Shown here: positions 33,853-42,500 of the stretch, in pieces | Layout of the letters: each line of letters opens with the position of its first letter | How positions within the stretch are numbered: position 1 is the first letter of the stretch | NCBI GenBank assembly: GCA_036677685.1 | Contig: JAVBWA010000010.1 | Coordinates: forward strand, 1 to 64,000 | Source of the DNA: JAQUBU01 sp036677685 | GTDB lineage: Bacteria; Bacillota; Syntrophomonadia; Syntrophomonadales; Syntrophomonadaceae | Reading direction: 5' to 3' | DNA: 64,000 bases | Translations under genes and position numbers: made by a program | The notes under the pieces: generated by a model | Told to the model about the DNA's origin: nothing | Databases searched by the model: none | What the model saw: only the letters and a program-made list of their open reading frames with translations

Positions 33853-34934
33853 TATCGCTGGCTTCCTTCTTCCGGTTGGGCTTCATTTTCATTGTCAAAT
33901 ATATCCAGTTGATAGCGCAGGGCAATTGATTTTTGCAGAATCGGAAATTCCCTGCCTTCTTCCCCGCTTATAGCCCCAATCCTAGCCATACCTTCCTGCT
34001 TGGCTCCAACATATACCGCTGCAATATCTTCCGGGTCATTCACCTTATCGTAAGAATCTTGCATATTAAAAATCGCGGCTATATTCTGAGGATCTTTCTC
34101 ACCCCAAAATATTACCGGTATTTCTTCATTGATTAATTTTTTAAGCGCAGCCAGGCCGGTCCCCTGCAAAACGCCTGGCTTGAAAGCCGGGAAAATCCAA
34201 ACAACATCAACAGTACCGCTGGTGAGATAATCAATCTCATCCAGATCCTGATTCCAACCAGTAAAGGGTTGATTCTTGTACTTCTGTAAGATTTGACTAT
34301 CGGGGGCAATAAATGCTACTCGCATAGCATTAGTCGGCTGGATTTGGCGCCCCTGCTTATCCCAAAATTCCGGATAAACCTCATCTCTTCCAGGCGGGAT
34401 TTTTGCTATAATAATCCGGTTTTTTACCTCCTGCTCACTGTTGAAATCATTACTTCGCAATACTATTTTACTAACCCGGGGGTCTTTGCAAAACCCATAG
34501 AAAACCCCATCCTCATGCCGCCCACAATCTGCCGGATAGAAGCCGGTATACTTTACCTCAAATTCCGCACCCTGGCGCAGAGCAATTCCCCCCAGCTTCT
34601 TTTCTACCAGTCGCAGCCCCAGGATATAGCGTTTATTATTTAAAGGATCTTGCTCTACCCCGTTAAGCTGGTAATCTACTTTGAATACCAGATAAGTTTT
34701 TTTGTCTAACTCCCGAACATCAAGCACTTCCAGGTCACAAACTTTTACTTGCTCTTTGTTAATATGTCGACTGCAATTTAGAATATCAGACAGTTCTTTC
34801 TCCAGTTGTACTTTTGACAGTCGTTTTATCTCTTCAGTTTCCAAATTGGGAGGGGAATAATGAAGATAATCTATCATCATCCATAAAGCGATCCCTGCTA
34901 TGATAATACTCAATCCGGTCTTCCAATTACGCAT
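33852..34934 (-). CDS. Membrane-anchored protein of unknown function, coupled to 31570-33852
   Basis: A 360-residue protein with a single N-terminal membrane helix (about 7-26) and an extracytoplasmic part. The first half (to about 190) is beta-rich with a CGRHEDGVFYGFC segment that may form a disulfide. The second half has alternating strands and helices (MRVAFIAPDSQIL, VDVVWIFPAFKPG, IPVIFWGEKDP) like a Rossmann or flavodoxin-type domain. GGAAGG precedes the ATG. It shares one base with the next gene (stop TAA and start ATG), so the two products are probably made in equal amounts and act together. No known family assigned. Confidence 0.75.
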   Translation of the reverse strand: MRNWKTGLSIIIAGIALWMMIDYLHYSPPNLETEEIKRLSKVQLEKELSDILNCSRHINKEQVKVCDLEVLDVRELDKKTYLVFKVDYQLNGVEQDPLNNKRYILGLRLVEKKLGGIALRQGAEFEVKYTGFYPADCGRHEDGVFYGFCKDPRVSKIVLRSNDFNSEQEVKNRIIIAKIPPGRDEVYPEFWDKQGRQIQPTNAMRVAFIAPDSQILQKYKNQPFTGWNQDLDEIDYLTSGTVDVVWIFPAFKPGVLQGTGLAALKKLINEEIPVIFWGEKDPQNIAAIFNMQDSYDKVNDPEDIAAVYVGAKQEGMARIGAISGEEGREFPILQKSIALRYQLDIFDNENEAQPEEGSQR

Positions 34935-35059
34935 GTTTTTCCTTCCCTTAAATTGAAACTATGCCGCCCTCACATCCAATTTTATCCCATGCTGGTGATG
35001 TTCTGTGAACGAATTTCTCTGTACCGAATAGAAGTTTCTAAAATCCCTCAGTTTTTTCT

Positions 35060-36214
35060 TTATTGTTCGGAAGCCAGGCTAATGACCGTAACTGCTTCTG
35101 CCCGACTGGCATTGGTGCCCGGCCGAAAGCTGTTGTCCGAGTATCCGGACATGATTCCGTGACCACTGGCCTTGTTTACAGCATCCCGAGCCCATTCTGC
35201 AATCTGCTGGTAATCGCTGAAATTCCTAACCTCGGTTACCTCTCCAAGTTTGGCCGCCTTGCTGACCATTACCGCCATCTGCTCACGGGTGATAAGCTTA
35301 TCGGGAGCAAATGTGTCTGTATCATAACCGCTGACTATACCAGCAGCTGCAGCAGTCGCAATTGAACTTTGCGCCCAGTGATTGGCCGTATCTTTAAAGG
35401 TTTTGCCATTGGCAGCCTCCAGTTTGAAGGCCTTAACCAGCACTACGGCAAACTCGGCTCTGGTAATAGTGTTATCCGGTTTAAAAGAACCATCCGGATA
35501 ACCGCTGATGGCTCCTGAGGCAATCATTTTTTCAATTTTTGTCCGGGCCCAGTGCAGTTTGATGTCTTGAAACTCTGGGAGCGGCTTTGTCTCTATAGCC
35601 GGCTTTACTTCTTCTGGAACCGGAGCAGGAGATTCGGCTTGGGCTTTTCCACTGGTGGTAAACTCCCATGAATAGGTCAAACCTAGAGTATTGCCATTGT
35701 TAGCCTGAAATCCAGGAGCCATTTCAATAACATATTCAGTGCCAGGTTGAAGAGTTGTACTTTTCAGGATTAATTCCAGCAACCGCAATTCATTGCTCTT
35801 ATCTCCATTTTTACCGCTGCCGCCGCCTATTTTGGTATACTTGAAATCTCCCTCTTCGATGATATTCTGACTATCCAGTTTAAAGGGCGGAGTCCCTTTA
35901 TCCAGTGCAATTATGCCAGACGTGTCTTTAGTTCTGAGACTAATACATTGCAAATCATCTGCCAGGGGTCGGTCAAGTCCATTGGAAAAATTCCATTTTA
36001 AATGCACTTTATCAGGATCAACCGGTTCATTAATTCTATAGGAAACACTGTTTTCGTCACTGCTAATCAGAGTTGCTTCCGGTTGGGACCACCGGATGGT
36101 CATGTTTTCAGCCTGCGCTACGGGCAAATCCAGCCACAATAATGCCGCAAACATAAGCAAGGCAATAACTGTTGTAAATCCAATTCGTTTTTTTATCGCT
36201 TGATTAAAGTACAT
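35060..36214 (-). CDS. SLH surface protein with one Ig-like module
   Basis: A 384-residue exported wall protein. It has a signal peptide (about 12-35), one Ig-like module with LKWNFSNGLDRPLADDL, GDFKYTKIGG and YSWEFTTSG (about 40-190), a Pro/Glu linker, then three SLH domains (about 215-384) with SGYPDGSFKP, SGYDTDTFAP and SGYSDNSFRP and the ITRAEFAV motif, expected to bind pyruvylated wall polymer. It is the simplest member of the local family and shows the basic plan of Ig module plus anchor. GGGAGG stands before the ATG. The SLH block is nearly the same as that of the next gene, a sign of recombination or recent duplication. Confidence 0.9.
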   Translation of the reverse strand: MYFNQAIKKRIGFTTVIALLMFAALLWLDLPVAQAENMTIRWSQPEATLISSDENSVSYRINEPVDPDKVHLKWNFSNGLDRPLADDLQCISLRTKDTSGIIALDKGTPPFKLDSQNIIEEGDFKYTKIGGGSGKNGDKSNELRLLELILKSTTLQPGTEYVIEMAPGFQANNGNTLGLTYSWEFTTSGKAQAESPAPVPEEVKPAIETKPLPEFQDIKLHWARTKIEKMIASGAISGYPDGSFKPDNTITRAEFAVVLVKAFKLEAANGKTFKDTANHWAQSSIATAAAAGIVSGYDTDTFAPDKLITREQMAVMVSKAAKLGEVTEVRNFSDYQQIAEWARDAVNKASGHGIMSGYSDNSFRPGTNASRAEAVTVISLASEQ

Positions 36215-36287
36215 TATTTCAATACCTCCCTGTATAAAGGGGGTATCAGGGAGACCCGTCCCCCTGACACCCCGACACCCTTACCTT

Positions 36288-39200
36288 TTATGATGCTTTG
36301 GCAATAACCGTAACTGCTTGCGCCCTGGTGGCATTGGCTTTGGGCTGGAAGCTGTTATCCGGGTAACCTGATATGATTTCATGGCCGCTGGCTCTGTTTA
36401 CGGCATCCCGCGCCCATTCGGAAATCTGTTCCTGGTCACTGAATATCTTGCCGCTTTCCACCGGCGTTAGTTTGGCAGCCTTACTTATCATTACTGCCAT
36501 CTGTTCGCGAGTTATGGATTCATCCGGAGCAAAGGTTTCAGCATCGTAACCGCTGACTATTCCGCAGGCGGCAGCTGTTGCAATTGCATCCTTTGCCCAG
36601 TGTTCGGCGGTGTCTGCAAAGATTTTTCCGTTCTTTGCCTCCAGTTTGAAGGCTTTGACCAGTACTGCAGCAAATTCCGCCCGGCTTATGGTCTGGTCCG
36701 GTTTGAATGTGCTGTCCGGGTATCCGCTGATGGCTCCTGCGGTAATCAATTTTTCGATTTGCACCTGGGCCCAGTGTCCTTTGATATCATTTAGATTGAT
36801 AACTGGAGCCAGTACGGGTACTACTTCTTGTTGGGTTTTTTCCACTGCCATTACCGCAAACTTGGTGAAATGATTGATTCCACCACTGACCGTTCCAGTA
36901 GTGGCATCAACCTTGACATTCTCCAACTCATTCCACTTGCCGGTCGTTTCATCCAGCCAGCAGATGCTTACCCGGTTTTTCTCCAGATCTACCAATGATT
37001 TATCAAATGGCAGGGTTATGATGACAGGCTGGTTGAATTCTCCGGTCCGGTCTGCGGTTATTTCGACAACAGTGCCTAATATTTTGCTGCCGCTGGTGAT
37101 GGGCAGAGCGGAGATATCACTAACTTTGGCAATGCTTATTTTTATTTCACTGTTGAAGGCCCCGGCGGGAATAACAATGGTGGCATTTTCTCCGTCCAGG
37201 GTTCCGCCCGCGCTGCCAAAACTGACAACGCCCGAGGAGTTTCCTTCTTGTACTGTCCCACTGCTACTTATGGTAAATTCAGTGGTGTACATGGTTCCGA
37301 AGGTGTTGCCGTTATTGGCGGTAAATTCAGGATCAATTTCTACCAGGTAGCTTTCTCCATTATTGAATAAATCGTCATAGGTTAATTCCAGACGCCGTAT
37401 TTTAGGAGGATTATCATTGGTACCCTGTTTGATGTAATTGTAACTGCTGTATGGTATGAGAGTGCGATCCGATTTTTTGTAGACATGGACCTTGCTCAGG
37501 TTGCCCGGAATCTCCCGATCCATACCATTGCTTAAATCGAAGCGCAGGGTATAGCTGGCAGATGAATTCTTTATCACGGTGAAACCCTCTACCCAGAAGT
37601 CTCTATCTTTGGAAGGTTCGTGGCCTGGTTCGGGGTCTTCGCCGGGAACGTTGTCGTCTCCCGAACTGGTCTGGGTGTAGGTTACAAAGCTGGTGAAATG
37701 CTTGGTCCAGATGACCAGGTCAGAGCCGACATCTATCTTGCCATCACTTCCATCCGCAAGGGCGTCACCCGCTGCCTGGGTATCTTCTGCCAGCGTCGTA
37801 CTGATCTTGGTAAATTGGCCGTTGCGGGAATATCCCGCATATTTCCCGGCTTGACCTGGAATAAGCAAACGCACTGCTTTGCTGAAGGTCAGAGGTATAT
37901 CTCCATAGCCTATTTCAATGACCGTACTTACGGTAACGGTTTTCCCGTTATCCGGGGTTACATCGACCGTATTGGCTTCCTGTATGGTTGGTGGATTAAT
38001 ATTCCCGGTCCAGCCTGCGGGCGCGCTGACAATGGTTCCCACAGGTATTTTCACCTGTACAGGATTGGGATTAAGGCTGGTATAGGTTGGAATATTCAAT
38101 GCCGGCATACCGCTGGTGGATACCCCGCCGGAAGCATTGCTGCTCAGTAATTCACCAACATTAATACTGGCACCGCTTACTCCCTGGGGAACAGTTACAG
38201 TTATATCACTGGGGGTGTTGGCGGTTATGGCCAGGTTTTTGTTTGAACCATCGCCGGATATGCTTACATCGGAAGTTACTTCCGGTATTACGTTCAAGCC
38301 GGCGCTGTCCACATTGCTGCCGTAGCCGGCCAGAACAGTCAATCTTCCAGTGGAAACCGCCGGCACCTTGAAGATGTCACTGTAGCTGCCGCCGTCGTTG
38401 GATTTGACCGCATCGAAAAAGATGATGTTTTGAGAACTGTCCAGGGCTTGTATCGATACCCAGCGGTTGGGCCCGGCGGTCCCGGAAACCGTAACGCTCC
38501 CTCCGGGGGGGGCGCTGCTTTTATTCAAGTTCAGGCTGACACTGGTGGAATCGGTAGCCGCGCCGGTGGTGGCACTGGTGGTGGGGCCGTTTGTGCTTGG
38601 ATTGCCGGCCGCGTCGAGGGCCAACACCTGAAAGCTATACGTGCTGTTAGCCTCCAGAGCACTTACACTATAGCTCAGCGTGTTTACTCCAGACACCGTG
38701 CCGATTTCCGTCCCGTTTTGAAGAATCTTGTACCCGGTTACCGCTACATCGTCCTGAGCAGTAGCGGTCCAGCTTAGAGTTAGTGCTGTGGATGCAATCC
38801 CGGAGGCCGTCAAGCTGCCGGACGACCAGCTTGGGCTGGTAGTATCGGCAGCCGTGGTAAAGTTAATTTGCTGGACTTTGCCGGCCTGATTAGTGTTGTT
38901 GGCCGTCAAATCCGCATCAACAATAATTTTGTATGAGTTGGAAGGCTGCAGTGTTACCTGCGGAATCACGAAGATGTAATGCCGGTTTTCGTCTGTATTG
39001 GTTCCATCACCCAGCCTTATTACGCTGGCAGCTATCTGGGCACCAGCAGAATCATACATTTTTAATTTGGTGGCGTTTTGTTCCCAGTAGGTAGGGGTCG
39101 CCACATTAACTGCAAATTCTATCCCAATGCCCATATTGCTCTCGAAAACATAAGGGACATCAGTAAACTCGTCCCATGGCCAGGAAGTGTAGGTGGCGCC

Positions 39201-39389
39201 GTCATTGCCCGTAGATTTCACCTGAATGTCGGTGGGCAAGGTGGTGTTGCTATCCACATAACTGTACAGGCCGTATTTAACAATATTGGGCAAGTTGGTT
39301 CCGGCGGCCAATGCCGCCCCACCGAACAGAATACCCTGTAACATCATTAGAATTGTTAATATTAGAACAATTCGTGACTTCAATTTCAC
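36288..39389 (-). CDS. SLH surface protein with Ig, FN3 and ZU5-like domains
   Basis: A 1033-residue exported protein. The signal peptide is at 1-28. An Ig-like domain (about 30-178), a fibronectin type III domain (about 190-275) and a further beta-sandwich with GGSVTVSGTAGPNRWVSI (about 280-365) follow. After a central beta-rich region comes the local Ig module in variant form (RFDLSNGMDREIPGNLSKV, about 600-710), a ZU5/VCBS-like segment (GGTLDGENATIVIPAGAF, about 725-850) and three C-terminal SLH domains (about 860-1033). No catalytic motif was found. GGAGAGGTG precedes the GTG start. The SLH block closely matches the 384-residue neighbour. Confidence 0.9.
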   Translation of the reverse strand: MKLKSRIVLILTILMMLQGILFGGAALAAGTNLPNIVKYGLYSYVDSNTTLPTDIQVKSTGNDGATYTSWPWDEFTDVPYVFESNMGIGIEFAVNVATPTYWEQNATKLKMYDSAGAQIAASVIRLGDGTNTDENRHYIFVIPQVTLQPSNSYKIIVDADLTANNTNQAGKVQQINFTTAADTTSPSWSSGSLTASGIASTALTLSWTATAQDDVAVTGYKILQNGTEIGTVSGVNTLSYSVSALEANSTYSFQVLALDAAGNPSTNGPTTSATTGAATDSTSVSLNLNKSSAPPGGSVTVSGTAGPNRWVSIQALDSSQNIIFFDAVKSNDGGSYSDIFKVPAVSTGRLTVLAGYGSNVDSAGLNVIPEVTSDVSISGDGSNKNLAITANTPSDITVTVPQGVSGASINVGELLSSNASGGVSTSGMPALNIPTYTSLNPNPVQVKIPVGTIVSAPAGWTGNINPPTIQEANTVDVTPDNGKTVTVSTVIEIGYGDIPLTFSKAVRLLIPGQAGKYAGYSRNGQFTKISTTLAEDTQAAGDALADGSDGKIDVGSDLVIWTKHFTSFVTYTQTSSGDDNVPGEDPEPGHEPSKDRDFWVEGFTVIKNSSASYTLRFDLSNGMDREIPGNLSKVHVYKKSDRTLIPYSSYNYIKQGTNDNPPKIRRLELTYDDLFNNGESYLVEIDPEFTANNGNTFGTMYTTEFTISSSGTVQEGNSSGVVSFGSAGGTLDGENATIVIPAGAFNSEIKISIAKVSDISALPITSGSKILGTVVEITADRTGEFNQPVIITLPFDKSLVDLEKNRVSICWLDETTGKWNELENVKVDATTGTVSGGINHFTKFAVMAVEKTQQEVVPVLAPVINLNDIKGHWAQVQIEKLITAGAISGYPDSTFKPDQTISRAEFAAVLVKAFKLEAKNGKIFADTAEHWAKDAIATAAACGIVSGYDAETFAPDESITREQMAVMISKAAKLTPVESGKIFSDQEQISEWARDAVNRASGHEIISGYPDNSFQPKANATRAQAVTVIAKAS

Positions 39390-39412
39390 TTTTCACCTCT
39401 CCTTTATGCCTG

Positions 39413-39487
39413 GCAGGCTTGTCAGTAAGCCAGCCTGCGAAAAATCTTGCATGGACTGGAAAGCAGGGTATATCCCTTCTGCTTTCC
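39413..39487. other. Two hairpins between RCC1 gene and SLH gene
   Basis: 39458-39487 folds into GGAAAGCA...TGCTTTCC with an inner GGG/CCC stem, and 39413-39438 folds into GCAGGCT/AGCCTGC. Neither is followed by a clear T-tract. They may slow or partly end transcription from the RCC1 gene into the SLH gene, or stabilise mRNA ends. Confidence 0.5.
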
Positions 39488-39504
39488 GGTTCTGTGCAAC
39501 TGGC

Positions 39505-42500
39505 TTACTGCTCCAGCACCGTCGATATTGTGTCGGTGGTGGTGTACAAATCATCCACGATTAACACTTTGACAAGGTCACCGGGTTGCACGTCAAAGCT
39601 TGCTGAGGCAGTGTTTACGGTATCGAAGTCTGCCTCTACGGTTTGCATGTTTGCCTGTTGTCCATTGCGAAGCTGCACGAACACGGCTTTTTCACTGCCT
39701 GCATGGGCTGTTACCGGGCTGACATTGACTGTAAAATTTGTTTCCCCTGAATAACCGGGGTTGACGGTCATGGTGTTGATGCCGTCGGCTGTCTCGCCAC
39801 TTGTATATGCCGCATCAGCAGCCGGAGCTACTGAATATGCGCTGATTAAGATGCTGCCTTCCTGGATGGTATACGCGGCGCTCAACACTCCGCTATCGGT
39901 CATACCCGTCTTAACGGCGATGGCCTTGACGGTCACCGGGCTGCTAATGGCAAAAGGCCCGCTGTATGTCGTGCTGCTGGCCGTGGGAGTACTGCCGTCC
40001 AAAGTGTAGTAAATCGTTGCTCCGTCGGTAGTGGTGGTCAGAGTTACCAGAGTACCGGCCACCAGTTCCCCGCTGCCCGGTGAAGCTGCCGGGGTGGCAA
40101 CAGTTTCCGGATCTGCCGCTGCGGTCTGAATCGTGCGGCTGGGCCCGTCGCTGCTCCAATTGCCGGCTGCGTCGCCTGCCTCCACTTTGAAGGTGTATGA
40201 TGTGCCGGCGCTCAGACCGGTAACTCCCCACGTGCTTGCGTTGTTTACCGTAGCTATCAAACTGTCCTCCTGATATACCCGGTAATCGGTCACGGCTGTA
40301 TCGTCGCTGGCCCCGCTCCAGATCAGAGTCAGCTCAGTCTGGGTAACGTCGGATTCCGTCAGAGTACCTTCCGTCCAGGTGGGTGCGACTGTATCCGGGG
40401 TATCCAGCAAAACCTGAACCGGAACACTCTGGTCGTCATTGGTTCCATCACCCAGCTGACCGTAATTATTATCTCCCCAGCTCCAGAGAGTACCGTCGTT
40501 CTTCATGGCATTATTATGATAGTAACCTGCTGCAATTTCGCTTACTTCGGTCAGGCCACTTACTTGAACCGGAACAGTCCGGTCTGTTGTAGATCCATCA
40601 CCCAGCTGTCCATTGTTATTATAACCCCAGGCCCAGACGGTGCCATCATCCTTGAGAGCTAGCGAATGGAAGTTGCCGCCCGCAACATCCCTCACCCCTG
40701 TCAGGTCACTAACCTGAACCGGAACCAGGCTGTCGTCATTGGTTCCATCACCCAGCTGTCCGTAATTATTGCGCCCCCAGGCCCAGACCCTCCCGTCACT
40801 CTTCAAAGCCAGGGAATGATAAAAACCGCTGCCGATAACTGTTACATCGCTCAAGTTTCTAACCTGAACCGGAACCAGGCTGCTGTCATTGGTTCCATCA
40901 CCCAGTTGTCCATTGCTATTACGGCCCCAGGCCCAGACGGTGCCGTCTTCCTTCAGGGCTAGAGTATGATAACCGCCCGCTGCAATAGCGACAACGTGAT
41001 TTAAACCGCTTACCTGAACAGGCAACAGCTGATTGTTGGTAGATCCATCACCCAGCTGTCCATTGCTATTACGGCCCCAGGTCCAAACGGTGCCGTCTTC
41101 CTTCAGCACTGCAGAGTGATAAGAACCGGTGGTAAGATCTGCTATAGTACTCAGTCCCGGTACCTGAACCGGAACTGCACTGTCTGCCGTACTATCTATG
41201 CCTAGCTGCCCGTAATTATTACGGCCCCAGGCCCAGATCGTGCCGTCTTCCTTCAGGGCCAGGGTATGATAACCTCCGGCAGAGATTGCCTTAAACCCGC
41301 TTATCCCTTCCAGGCTGGCTGGAATTGAACGACTTGCGCTGGATCCATCGCCCAGGAGTCCGTATCGATAGTAGCCCCAGGTCCTGATATTTCCGCCATC
41401 ATCAATATATGTTGAGTGGTAGTTGCCGCTGGAGAAGCTGGCGGCGGGCTGGGATAAACCCGGCCAGGGTTTAAAATCCCAGGTATAAGTCCGGCTCAGG
41501 GTGCCGCCGTTATTCCAGGTAAAACCGGCTGCCAGTTCCAGGACATATTCAGCACCCTGCTCCAGGCTGATGCCCGGGTTCAGTACCAGTTGCCGAATAT
41601 CGTCCGTTTTAGTGTAAGTGAAGTCACCCATAGTTATAACGTTAACGAACTGAGCATCAACTTCGGCCTGGGTGAGATTACCCCGGTCAACCGTCAACTC
41701 CGTCCCGGTCGCCTTGTTCTTGATAGTAATCTTCTGCAGATTGGCTACCAGGTTTTTATCAATCCCATTATCCAGGCTCCAGCAGAAGGATATATTGTCA
41801 TATACGAAAGCATCCACTTGATTATGTACCGCAGTCTCATCATAGCTGATATTGGTGGACTGCGGCATAAAAGTAAATCCCATATCCGTGTTGGGGTTCA
41901 ATGAAGTGCTGACAGTCAGTAAAGGTCCATCATTGCTGATATTGCCATTCTTATCATAGGCCTCAATTTTAATGGTATACTCAGTATCTGAAGTCAGGCC
42001 TGTCAACTGATAGCTGCTGGTTCCGTAGCCGATATCTGCAACAGCCGTACCATCCACCAGCAGCGTGTAAGCCAGGGTATCTTCTGCCGTTGGAGTCCAG
42101 CTTAAATCCATACTGTCAAAGGAAATGTCAGCGGTCAATTCACTGCCTTGTGGCCATTCAGGTGCTGAGAGATCATTAAAATCGTAGGGAACCTGCACCG
42201 GTACCGCACTGTTTGTAGTAGTTCCATCCCCCAACTGGCCGGCATTATTCTTACCCCAGGTCCAGAGAGTGCCATCGTCCTTGAGAGCCATAGCCGAGGT
42301 TTTATTTCCCTCTATTTCAACCACCCCGCTTAGCCCGCTGACCTGAACCAGTGATGCGCTGAGACCGGTACTGCCATTACCCAGCTGACCATCATCACCG
42401 CGGCCCCAGGTCCAAACGCTCCCATCATCTTTAAGCACCATTGAAAAGTTGGAGCCCCCGGCTATGGCTTTGATTCCTGAAATCCCTTCCACTTTTAACG

